This document shows, piece after piece, positions 1 through 5,647 of a DNA stretch of 6,651 nucleotides. The stretch is from JBBDNV01 sp040877415 (lineage in GTDB: Bacteria; Planctomycetota; Planctomycetia; Pirellulales; PALSA-1355): the NCBI GenBank assembly GCA_040877415.1, contig JBBDNV010000047.1:1-6651 (forward strand), given 5' to 3'. A model generated the notes under the pieces. That model searched no databases and was not told the origin of the DNA. It saw only the letters and a program-made list of their open reading frames with translations. The translations under genes and the position numbers were made by a program. How positions within the stretch are numbered: position 1 is the first letter of the stretch; the number at the start of each line of letters is the position of its first letter.

Positions 1-59
1 CGACCAGCGGGCGGCGCCGTGGTGGGACGCCATCGGAATGATTCAGACACCTTGGCCAT
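1..59 (-). CDS. Possible start of a further gene, cut by the left edge
   Basis: Reading leftward, an ATG at 59-57 opens a frame that stays open to the window edge (MAKVSESFRWRPTTAPPAG). It lies 15 bases after the stop of the haloperoxidase gene. An AGGGTG sequence sits 6 bases upstream of the ATG, much like the AGGGAG in front of the haloperoxidase start, so a two-gene transcript is possible. Only about 19 residues are visible, no family is recognisable, and a frame this short can stay open by chance. Confidence 0.25.
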   Translation of the reverse strand, partial: MAKVSESFRWRPTTAPPAG

Positions 60-74
60 AGCTTGCACCCTGAC

Positions 75-1487
75 TCACACGCGCGGTCCCACGCTGGATT
101 TCTTCAGTCCGCTCGTGTAGATGTCCTCGGCGATCGCGATGCCCAACGGCACGCCACCGGTGTTGTTGGAAAGGTCCGGCTTCCCCTTCCCGTCCACCAG
201 GAAGGCATCAAAAATCCAGTGGACGCCCAGGAAAACTCGGCTGCGACCGTTCTCTTCGATCATTTGCCAAAGTCCGCGGGGGAACTTGCGGGCGTGGCGC
301 GGCCGGACGGCGCCGGTGTTGTCTTTGCTGATTCCATTGAGCTCATCCGAGACAAACTCCAGTCCGTCGCACAGTTTATCGGCGTCATGATTGCCCACCG
401 CGACGCCGTAGAACAGGCGCGTGATATGAAACGCCGCCGCGCCAAACGTGGCGTGTCCAGAGGGGTAGGCCGGAAACGGCGGCGTGAAGTTCTTGTTCGT
501 TGAGTTCGTGCTCGGCGCACCGAGCGGCAACCAGAACGGGTCGCAGTCGGTCAGCCGCTCGTCGGTCGCGCTTCCGGTCGGCCCCATCGATTCATCGTGC
601 TCACGAATGCCGACCACAGGCCGCCAAAAGTCGTGGATGTATTTCTGGTCCCAGGCCAGAATCCCGGCGTCTCCCATCGCCGCGTTGATAAGGGCGAACA
701 AGCGCGCGTTCTGCACCACGCTGTTCCCCCGGGCGGCTGCAACATCGCGGACAATCTGGTTGTACAGTCGGGGCGGCGTGCCCAGTTCGGCCGCGCCGTC
801 GTAGCCCCAGTAGACGCCGATCAATGTTTCCTCCGCGCTGCGGGCCGTCAGATCCGCGGGCAACGTGCCCATCAAGTGGGGCGCGATTCCCTTGCCCCGT
901 ACTTCGCGCAGGGCCTGCAAGTACGCGGCATTGTCCGGCTGCGGCGGAGCGTCCAGGCAATGCCTTTGCGTGACGGCGAAGCACTTCGACCGAGCGCCGT
1001 AGAACGGGGCGTGAAAGCCCTGGTCCGGATTGTCCGGATCCGGCCGATGCGCGCCACGGCCCGCGGAAGCCGCGTAGCCGTCGTCCCCCGCGTCCGGGTC
1101 GTCCTTGCGATCGGCAAGAATGGCTCGGGCTACTTTGAGGCCGAACTCGTGCCCGGCGTGGATCCCCGGCTCTCGCAGCCCGGCGGCCGCGTGCTTTGCG
1201 TCAAAAAATGGCTTCTGGCTCGGGAATAGCTTGGACAAGGTCGCGTGCGCCGCCGCCGCGACGGCCGCATCGGCCGACGCGCCGGCGGGAGCGTTCAAGC
1301 CGGTCATGTACGGTGGCAAATTCGCCGGGTCGTTCACCACGCCCGCGTAGGCGTCGTACATCGCCAGGTGCGCAATCGCCAAAGCGCGGGAACTAAGCGT
1401 AGGGCCGGTTTGCTCTTTCTTTCCACTGGTGTGGCTGACGCGATTGGCTTCCAGCGCAACTTCATTCCAATAAAGGATCGGGTCCAT
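75..1487 (-). CDS. Vanadium-dependent haloperoxidase / PAP2-fold enzyme
   Basis: The 470-residue product carries the three-part active site of the vanadium haloperoxidase and type 2 phosphatidic acid phosphatase superfamily. Motif 1 is K282-x6-R289-P (KYIHDFWRP). Motif 2 is P342-S-G-H345 in PAYPSGHATFGAA. Motif 3 is S416-R417-x3-G421-x-H423-x3-D427 (SRVFLGVHWIFD). In characterised chloroperoxidases the K, the two R, S, G and the first H hold vanadate, H423 would coordinate vanadium and H345 would be the acid-base residue; the spacing here matches (K to R 7, R to H 6). The opening DPILYWNEVALEANR is typical of bacterial members. Such enzymes use peroxide to oxidise halides, although some relatives are phosphatases, so the substrate is inferred. 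No signal peptide is visible, so a cytoplasmic location or non-Sec export is implied. The start is supported by an AGGGAG ribosome site. Length is normal for bacterial homologues and all key residues are intact. Confidence 0.93.
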   Translation of the reverse strand: MDPILYWNEVALEANRVSHTSGKKEQTGPTLSSRALAIAHLAMYDAYAGVVNDPANLPPYMTGLNAPAGASADAAVAAAAHATLSKLFPSQKPFFDAKHAAAGLREPGIHAGHEFGLKVARAILADRKDDPDAGDDGYAASAGRGAHRPDPDNPDQGFHAPFYGARSKCFAVTQRHCLDAPPQPDNAAYLQALREVRGKGIAPHLMGTLPADLTARSAEETLIGVYWGYDGAAELGTPPRLYNQIVRDVAAARGNSVVQNARLFALINAAMGDAGILAWDQKYIHDFWRPVVGIREHDESMGPTGSATDERLTDCDPFWLPLGAPSTNSTNKNFTPPFPAYPSGHATFGAAAFHITRLFYGVAVGNHDADKLCDGLEFVSDELNGISKDNTGAVRPRHARKFPRGLWQMIEENGRSRVFLGVHWIFDAFLVDGKGKPDLSNNTGGVPLGIAIAEDIYTSGLKKSSVGPRV

Positions 1488-1493
1488 GACTTG

Positions 1494-1499
1494 CTCCCT
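1494..1499 (-). promoter_or_regulatory. Ribosome binding site of the haloperoxidase gene
   Basis: Read on the minus strand this is AGGGAG followed by 6 bases and the ATG at 1487-1485. It favours that start, whose first residues (MDPILYWNEV) also match the usual family N-terminus. Confidence 0.6.
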
Positions 1500-1590
1500 G
1501 ATCGTAGTTCAACTGGTGCCGTCCATTGGTTGAGAGCACGACGCGGCCATGAGTCCGTCCTATCGTGAAGCGGGCGGTCCACGTTCTCGC

Positions 1591-1610
1591 GCCCACCGGA
1601 GCAGGTGGGC
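1591..1610. other. Perfect 7-bp hairpin in the leader of the haloperoxidase gene
   Basis: GCCCACC, a 6-base loop GGAGCA, then GGTGGGC form a perfect stem. A second outer pairing is possible between GGCGG at 1573-1577 and CCGCC at 1610-1614, which competes with the last base of the main stem. No T-run follows on either strand, so it is not an intrinsic terminator. It would lie in the 5' leader if transcription of the haloperoxidase gene starts near 1677. Its role is unknown. Confidence 0.35.
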
Positions 1611-1683
1611 CGCCGTACCAAGGCCGCGGCAGCGCTTGCCCCTTTTCAGACCGTGTGTTACCCCCCTCGGCAAAGGGCACCGG

Positions 1684-1712
1684 ATTGTACGGGGAGCTAA
1701 CACCGCCCGCAA
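1684..1712 (-). promoter_or_regulatory. Candidate promoter for the haloperoxidase gene
   Basis: On the minus strand, TTGCGG (1712-1707), a 17-base spacer and TACAAT (1689-1684) resemble a sigma-70 promoter. The -10 box matches at five of six positions and the -35 box at three of six. Transcription would begin near 1677 and leave a leader of about 190 bases that includes the hairpin at 1591-1610. This is a pattern match only. Confidence 0.33.
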
Positions 1713-1719
1713 TCAGGGG

Positions 1720-2043
1720 TCAGGAAAACTTCAGATTTATTTTGACCAGGCAGGCGGCACAATCCTTGAGCCGGGTCGTCACTAGGATCCAAGCATTCCG
1801 GTGGCCCTGGGGGGGACGGGCATGCGACGACGCGAATGCGCCCGGGGACCGTATACGCGGGCGCGTGCGGCTCATCAGCCTTCCCGGCCGCCGGCGGGCA
1901 ATTCGGCCGGGCTTTTCCGTGCCTTTTTCAGGTGGCAGGGCGGCACGCTGACGAAGTCGAAGCACGCCGGTCGCCAGGATGGCCGCCGCCTCGCGCAGGC
2001 GTTCGTCCGGCGATAGGCGCGCGGTATCGGCGCAGTTGGGCAT
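1720..2043 (-). CDS. Small hypothetical protein, possibly decayed, of a recombinase-associated type
   Basis: The frame encodes 107 residues. Only the first 40 or so look like a real protein: LSPDERLREAAAILATGVLRL is an amphipathic stretch that I recall from small planctomycete proteins found beside serine recombinases and DUF2924 genes. After RAALPPEKGTEKPG the composition changes to Arg/Pro-rich sequence (RRRPGRLMSRTRPRIRSPG), as expected if a frameshift has pushed the tail out of its original frame. There is no clear ribosome site before the ATG at 2043. No recombinase is present nearby, so this may be the remnant of a mobile segment. It could also be a chance frame in GC-rich DNA; the family recollection is not verified. 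Confidence 0.35.
   Translation of the reverse strand: MPNCADTARLSPDERLREAAAILATGVLRLRQRAALPPEKGTEKPGRIARRRPGRLMSRTRPRIRSPGAFASSHARPPQGHRNAWILVTTRLKDCAACLVKINLKFS
1883..1916 (+). terminator. Terminator-like stem-loop on the plus strand
   Basis: CCCGGCCG (1883-1890) and CGGCCGGG (1904-1911) form a perfect 8-bp GC stem around a 13-base loop. It is followed by CTTTT and, a few bases later, another T5 run (CCGTGCCTTTTT). This is the shape of an intrinsic terminator read rightward. No plus-strand gene is recognisable upstream of it between 1488 and 1882, and it lies within the small minus-strand frame. It may therefore end a small RNA, insulate the downstream gene, or be a chance structure in GC-rich DNA. 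Confidence 0.33.
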
Positions 2044-2097
2044 TGGGATTCACTCGCGGAGAAAACGTCGCACGCGCGGCCGCGGGCACAGGCGACG

Positions 2098-2127
2098 TTG
2101 ACGGGACGAAACGTGCGGCCCCATGCT
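2098..2127 (+). promoter_or_regulatory. Weak candidate promoter for the serine hydrolase gene
   Basis: TTGACG (2098-2103) is a good -35 box (five of six). At an 18-base spacing the -10 position reads CATGCT, matching only three of six consensus positions. No better plus-strand candidate is visible between 1917 and 2178. An alternative sigma factor would not be detected this way. Confidence 0.18.
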
Positions 2128-2162
2128 GTTAACCTGCCGGACGCGGGTTCGAGTTGTCGGAA

Positions 2163-2169
2163 AAGGTGA
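2163..2169 (+). promoter_or_regulatory. Ribosome binding site ahead of the ATG at 2179
   Basis: AAGGTGA lies 9 bases before the ATG at 2179 and is the best Shine-Dalgarno match in the area. It argues for the upstream start. The protein, however, suggests a start at 2275, where the ribosome site is poor. Confidence 0.45.
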
Positions 2170-2178
2170 CCCTGGACC

Positions 2179-4242
2179 ATGGTTCCGAGGGAACCAGCGG
2201 CTACGCCAAGCATCGTTCCCGGCGAGCGAATAATAACGCGTCGGGACGAAGGGACAAACCAGTCGGATATCGGTATGCGACCCAGCCGAGCTGCCATGTT
2301 TCGAGTCGCTGTCGGACTGCTGGTCTGCGCCACCATTGCTTTTGAATTGGAAGCACTACGGGCCGAAGCCAATCCTGCCGCGGCACCGACAGCGGAAGAA
2401 GCATCCGCGGCCGGCACTGCTTCCATCGGTCGACTTCAGTTGGAAGCATTTGTGGATGAGTTCTTCGCTGCCCATATGGGACCGCTTCATGTGCCAGGGG
2501 CATCGTTCGCCCTCGTGCAAGACGGGAAGCTGGTTCTGGCCAAGGGCTTCGGATTCTCAAACCTTGAAAAGCGGACGCCTGTTGTCGCCGAGCGGACACT
2601 TTTTGACGTCCAGTCGGTGACCAAATTGTTCACTATCACGGCCGTCATGCAGGCTGCCGAACGCGGCATCGTGCGTCTCGACGATGACGTCAACAGGCAT
2701 CTCAAGACAATTCAACTGGAGGAGACATTTCCAGAACCGGTGCGACTCTTTCACCTGATGACGCACACGAGTGGCTTGGAGGACCAAGGAGTCGGAATCA
2801 CGGCCCGGCAGGAATCCGACGTACTGCCTTTGGGAGAGTTCCTTGCGAAGTCACTTCCTTCGCGCATCAGGCCCCCGGGTCGCGTCATGCTGTATTCCGA
2901 TTGCGGAATTTGCCTGGCGGGCTACGTCGTCGAGTCAGCAACCGGTGTGCCATTGGCCCAGTTCATGGAGGAGAACATTCTCAAGCCTCTCGGAATGCAG
3001 CGAACCCACTTCCTCAAGCTGCCGCCGGAGCTGGAGCTCGATCTGGCCGTGGGCTACTCATACGAGCACGGCGAATACAAGGCTCTCCCACATTATTACT
3101 ACAACATCTGGGCGTCCTCATCCATGATGACTACGGCGACGGACATGGCCCATTTCATGATCACCCACCTCCAAGACGGTCGCTATGAGGGAATGCGCAT
3201 CCTGAATGAAGAAAGTGCACGGGAAATGCATCGCCGCCAATTCACCCATCATCCGGGTTTGCCGGGTGTCTGTTTCGATTTCTTTGAACGCTTCCAGAAC
3301 CAACAACGGGCCATTGGGCACACGGGTGCAGGCAGCGGCTTTGTAAGCGAGCTGCTGCTGATTCCGGAGCACAACGTCGGATACTTTCTCGCTGTCAATT
3401 CGGCGGAAGGCGAGCTGCTAAATGCCTTCCGCGACAGCTTCTTCGATCGGTATTTCCCCATTCAACTAGTTTCGATCGAGCCCTGGCTGCCGGAACAATC
3501 CCGCACCGCGCTCGGAGAGCTCACGGGCTGGTATTGGTTCAATCGTTATGACCGCCGGAGGAGTCAAAAGATTGATTCACTCGTGAATGGCTATGTCCAT
3601 GCGTCGGCGAACGCGGACGGCAGTCTGTCCGTGGATGGCCACGACTATGTCGAGATCGAACCACTGCTGTTTCGCGACAGCGGCGGCGATGATCGACAGC
3701 GCGTGGCCTTTGGCAAGAATGACGGTGGACAGGCCGCCTACTTGTTCGCCGAGGGCAACGCGTACGATAGAGTGCCTTGGTTCAATGCGCCGCCGTTTCA
3801 CCTGGGCCTGCTGGCGGTCGTCGTCTTGGTGTTCCTCTCTGCCTGCCTGGTTTGGCCAAGCGAATTTCTTATTCGCCGTTGGCGCCGCCGTGAACTGCCA
3901 CCACAACCCATGCTTGCTCGGCTTGCTTGGCTCTGGACCTGCGCGACGTGCGCAGTGAATCTATTCGCCATCCTCATGGTTATTCTAACCTTGTCGCGTG
4001 TGACACAACCCTCAGTGGCGACGGAATTTCAAACGGGATTGCCGCAGGCACTGAAAGCGATCATCGCTGTTGCGACGATGTTCGCGGCACTTTCGCTGGC
4101 GGTGCCCGCCTTTGCCGTCCTGGTGTGGATCAGGCACTACTGGTCCTTCTCAGCTCGGATGTATTTTTCATTGCTGGCGATGGCGTGCCTGGCCTATGTA
4201 TGGTTCTGCAATTTCTGGAACCTCATTGGCTTCCGCGGCTAA
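2179..4242 (+). CDS. Exported beta-lactamase-fold serine hydrolase with four-helix membrane tail
   Basis: The 687-residue product belongs to the class C beta-lactamase / peptidase S12 group of penicillin-binding-like serine hydrolases. Visible motifs are the nucleophile S146-x-x-K149 (QSVTKLF), Y239-S-D241 in place of the usual YSN, and H381-T-G in place of KTG. The last two variants are common in esterase and DD-peptidase-like members and rare in true beta-lactamases. A signal sequence follows M33 (RPSRAAMFR, then VAVGLLVCATIAF, then a likely AEA cleavage near residue 64). After the catalytic domain comes a beta-rich segment (about 440-535), then four membrane helices at about 541-560, 583-606, 625-650 and 660-683. 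The basic loop RRWRRR after helix 1 and IRHYW after helix 3 put those loops inside, so the catalytic part faces the periplasm. The start is uncertain: 2179 has the ribosome site, but 2275 (M33) or 2296 (M40) gives a normal signal peptide. Substrate is unknown; peptidoglycan peptides or esters are plausible. Confidence 0.9.
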   Translation: MVPREPAATPSIVPGERIITRRDEGTNQSDIGMRPSRAAMFRVAVGLLVCATIAFELEALRAEANPAAAPTAEEASAAGTASIGRLQLEAFVDEFFAAHMGPLHVPGASFALVQDGKLVLAKGFGFSNLEKRTPVVAERTLFDVQSVTKLFTITAVMQAAERGIVRLDDDVNRHLKTIQLEETFPEPVRLFHLMTHTSGLEDQGVGITARQESDVLPLGEFLAKSLPSRIRPPGRVMLYSDCGICLAGYVVESATGVPLAQFMEENILKPLGMQRTHFLKLPPELELDLAVGYSYEHGEYKALPHYYYNIWASSSMMTTATDMAHFMITHLQDGRYEGMRILNEESAREMHRRQFTHHPGLPGVCFDFFERFQNQQRAIGHTGAGSGFVSELLLIPEHNVGYFLAVNSAEGELLNAFRDSFFDRYFPIQLVSIEPWLPEQSRTALGELTGWYWFNRYDRRRSQKIDSLVNGYVHASANADGSLSVDGHDYVEIEPLLFRDSGGDDRQRVAFGKNDGGQAAYLFAEGNAYDRVPWFNAPPFHLGLLAVVVLVFLSACLVWPSEFLIRRWRRRELPPQPMLARLAWLWTCATCAVNLFAILMVILTLSRVTQPSVATEFQTGLPQALKAIIAVATMFAALSLAVPAFAVLVWIRHYWSFSARMYFSLLAMACLAYVWFCNFWNLIGFRG

Positions 4243-4295
4243 TCCGCCCTGAGCTTGATGGGAGTTCTCGAACGGCGGATAGATCGACGCACTAG

Positions 4296-4336
4296 GGTTG
4301 CTTCCGCCCACCGGAACCAACCGGGTTGTTAACCCG
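4296..4336. other. Two adjacent hairpins downstream of the serine hydrolase gene
   Basis: GGTTGCTTCCG (4296-4306), loop CCCAC and CGGAACCAACC (4312-4322) form an 11-bp stem with one C-C mismatch. Immediately after, sharing base 4322, CGGGTT, loop GTT and AACCCG form a perfect 6-bp hairpin (4322-4336). They begin 54 bases after the stop of the plus-strand gene, in the gap between two convergent genes. There is no T-run, so an ordinary intrinsic terminator is not supported. A transcript-end stabiliser or REP-like element fits better. Confidence 0.45.
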
Positions 4337-4361
4337 CAGGGGTCTGTTAAACCGAGAGTTA

Positions 4362-4465
4362 GAGAGTTTTGGACCGGGATTTCGGGGTCCGAAGGCAACC
4401 TTCATGGTTGGCTTCGCACCCCGGTTCGCGTCTCTCGAAACGGAGAGTTTTCGACCAGCGGGCGG
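4362..4465. repeat. Repeat-and-hairpin cluster in the convergent gap
   Basis: The motif GAGAGTTTT-(G/C)-GACC occurs at 4362-4375 and again at 4443-4456, 81 bases apart. Between them GAAGGCAACC (4391-4400), loop TTCAT and GGTTGGCTTC (4406-4415) form a 10-bp stem with one mismatch. Its right arm echoes GGTTGCTTCC of the hairpin at 4296. CTCTC (4432-4436) pairs with GAGAG (4443-4447) just before TTTT, a weak terminator-like shape for plus-strand transcription. The segment ends in CGACCAGCGGGCGG (4452-4465), identical to bases 1-14 of the window. This looks like a dispersed structured repeat rather than coding DNA. Bases 4466-4515 hold one further motif, GGACGAATT at 4482-4490. Confidence 0.5.
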
Positions 4466-4515
4466 ATCGGCGGAAACCCCTGGACGAATTCGGGACGGGA
4501 GTCATTGTTTTCGTC

Positions 4516-5088
4516 TCACGTCGACTTTGGCTTGATCTTGCCCGTGGTCAAGTCGTGCAGCTCCGGTTGTACACCGAGGATCGACGCCCAGTGGTCAAGA
4601 TATGCGGTATCGAGCGTGTCGCGCTGCACGCAGTAGACTCCGGCGGCGTCGTCGAGCTGCCGATCCGAGAGCGTCAGCTTATGCCGGTAGAGTTTGTGCA
4701 GAATCACGTCTTCGGCGGTCGTGATGACCGCGGGCATTTCGAACAACGTGAACTGGACGCGTCGCTCGAAAGCGGCCCGTTCGAACGCGTCGTCCCGGAG
4801 TGTCCAAAAGTCGACTTTCAAGGCCGATTGTTCGTCGAGCGCATTGAACTGATAAGGCGGCCTCAAGGCCTTCTCGACCGATTCCCCTTGGATGAAGAAG
4901 CCGTCCTTGAAGGCGGCCACCAGCCCCTCGACGGAGCCTGGCTGCAGTCGCACGACAAAATCGAGATCGTGCGTCGTGCGTGGAATTCCCCAATAGTTGC
5001 TCGCCATCGAGCCAGCGAGCATATAGGGGACGCCGAGGCGATTGAGACGTGCCAGACAATCAACCAACAGGTCTCGTTCCGTTCTCAT
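4516..5088 (-). CDS. Nucleotidyltransferase-fold protein of a two-gene module
   Basis: The 190-residue product has the signature of minimal nucleotidyltransferases (MNT/AbiEii-like). It shows a G26-S27 loop in YMLAGSMASNYWG, then RTTHDLDFVV with metal-binding D41 and D43, then a third acidic residue, D93, in SALKVDFW. A later conserved block TTAEDVILHKLYRHKL (about 124-139) is typical of this stand-alone family. The catalytic residues are all present, so activity is expected: transfer of a nucleotide to a protein or RNA acceptor, which cannot be named from sequence. The gene starts inside the stop of the 66-residue gene (ATGA, 5088-5085), so the two are translationally coupled. Nucleotidyltransferases in such pairs can be toxins (AbiEii, MenT) or antitoxins (MNT with HEPN), but the partner here has no recognisable HEPN motif. 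No signal peptide or membrane segment is seen; it should be cytoplasmic. Confidence 0.82.
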   Translation of the reverse strand: MRTERDLLVDCLARLNRLGVPYMLAGSMASNYWGIPRTTHDLDFVVRLQPGSVEGLVAAFKDGFFIQGESVEKALRPPYQFNALDEQSALKVDFWTLRDDAFERAAFERRVQFTLFEMPAVITTAEDVILHKLYRHKLTLSDRQLDDAAGVYCVQRDTLDTAYLDHWASILGVQPELHDLTTGKIKPKST

Positions 5089-5285
5089 CCGCGCGCAACT
5101 TCCATTCGCCCTCGCAATCGCCGCTCGACCTCGTCCTCATCGGCGTGTGGAAATTGGCGGCGTATGCCCTCACGCGCCACGTCGCACGCCAGCGCGTGCA
5201 TATCGAGAGAAAGCTGCAGGCGCTGCTGGCCTGTCATGCCCTGATAGAGCTCGATTTGCCGCGCCAAGGCGGCTTCCGGAGTCAT
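5085..5285 (-). CDS. Small partner protein of the nucleotidyltransferase
   Basis: The product has 66 residues and is likely all-helical: a first helix (PEAALARQIELYQG), then MTGQQRLQLSLDMHALACDVAREGIRRQFP, then DEDEVERRLRGRM. The pattern 'RL-x-x-ALEM...AREGIR-x-R-x-P-x-x-x-x-x-EV' is one I recall from small proteins encoded just upstream of this nucleotidyltransferase type in many bacteria. It has no Pfam name I can give with certainty. A strong AGGGAG ribosome site (5298-5293) lies 7 bases before the ATG. Its stop overlaps the start of the nucleotidyltransferase gene by ATGA. Size, order and tight coupling suggest an antitoxin, adaptor or regulatory subunit; that role is inferred. No HEPN RxxxxH motif and no clear helix-turn-helix is visible. 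Confidence 0.75.
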   Translation of the reverse strand: MTPEAALARQIELYQGMTGQQRLQLSLDMHALACDVAREGIRRQFPHADEDEVERRLRGRMEVARG

Positions 5286-5292
5286 TCTCGTT

Positions 5293-5298
5293 CTCCCT
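5293..5298 (-). promoter_or_regulatory. Ribosome binding site of the 66-residue gene
   Basis: AGGGAG on the minus strand, 7 bases from the ATG at 5285-5283. It supports that start and argues that this very short frame is a real gene. Confidence 0.6.
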
Positions 5299-5384
5299 GT
5301 GCCAGCGCGGCGCCGGACGCCAAACGTGCAAGCGCCCGACCCGGCGATTCGTATTCACGGCCGCACGGGCCGATGGAAGAAAAG

Positions 5385-5431
5385 CTCCCCGAAAGGAACC
5401 CTCTTCGAAACAATGCGCGCTTTTCGGGGAG
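5385..5431. promoter_or_regulatory. Perfect 10-bp inverted repeat, candidate operator or leader hairpin
   Basis: CTCCCCGAAA (5385-5394) and TTTCGGGGAG (5422-5431) are perfect reverse complements separated by 27 bases. A further G-T and a G-C pair are possible inside. The right arm begins about five bases downstream of the predicted transcription start for the 66-residue/nucleotidyltransferase pair. It could be a protein-binding operator for autoregulation or a hairpin in the messenger leader. No T-run follows on either strand, so it is not a terminator. Confidence 0.45.
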
Positions 5432-5442
5432 AGGTGCGGCCC

Positions 5443-5471
5443 ATTATACAGCCCATCGCGCCCAGTTTCGA
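5443..5471 (-). promoter_or_regulatory. Sigma-70-like promoter of the nucleotidyltransferase module
   Basis: On the minus strand, TCGAAA (5471-5466, four of six to consensus), a 17-base spacer and a perfect TATAAT (5448-5443) are seen. Transcription would start near 5436, giving a leader of about 150 bases before the 66-residue gene. A perfect -10 box in GC-rich DNA at the right distance makes this the best promoter in the window. Confidence 0.55.
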
Positions 5472-5524
5472 GCCGCTTCGACTTTCAGAGAGCGCGAGCT
5501 TCGGCCCAGTCGTCCCTTGACGCA

Positions 5525-5540
5525 CACCGACAGTTCGGTG
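5525..5540. other. Small perfect hairpin in a gene-free stretch
   Basis: CACCGA, loop CAGT, TCGGTG. The gene-free stretch from 5472 to 5647 holds this hairpin and a GGCC-GAA-GGCC stem at 5567-5577. I see no supportable gene there on either strand. Chance occurrence is likely for stems this short. Confidence 0.22.
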
Positions 5541-5647
5541 ACAGACGCACAACGAAGTTTCCCACCGGCCGAAGGCCCGTTCGAGCGGCGTCACGCAGGC
5601 GATCCGGTGCTTTTTGTCGGGTTGTGCAACGAAATTGTTTGATTATC

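Noticed and set aside
597..1229. 210-codon open frame on the plus strand
   Set aside because: It is antisense to the haloperoxidase, whose active-site motifs are unmistakable.
2126..2159. tRNA-Asn-like stretch: CTGTTAA anticodon loop, then correctly spaced TTCGAGT T-loop
   Set aside because: The spacing is right, but the T-stem (GCGGG against TGTCG) does not pair, the anticodon stem pairs at only three of five positions, and no D-arm or acceptor stem is found. At best it is a degraded fragment.
4275..4310. Minus-strand peptide GGSNPSAS, of the kind produced when tRNA 3' ends are translated
   Set aside because: The DNA lacks the TTCGAAT T-loop codons (it uses GGA AGC AAC CCT), and no cloverleaf can be drawn.
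4369..5244. 291-codon open frame on the plus strand
   Set aside because: It is antisense to the nucleotidyltransferase and its partner, has no recognisable domain, and follows from high third-position GC in the real genes.
5085..5285. Reading the 66-residue protein as a HEPN toxin
   Set aside because: There is no R-x4-H motif, and the protein is too short for a HEPN domain.
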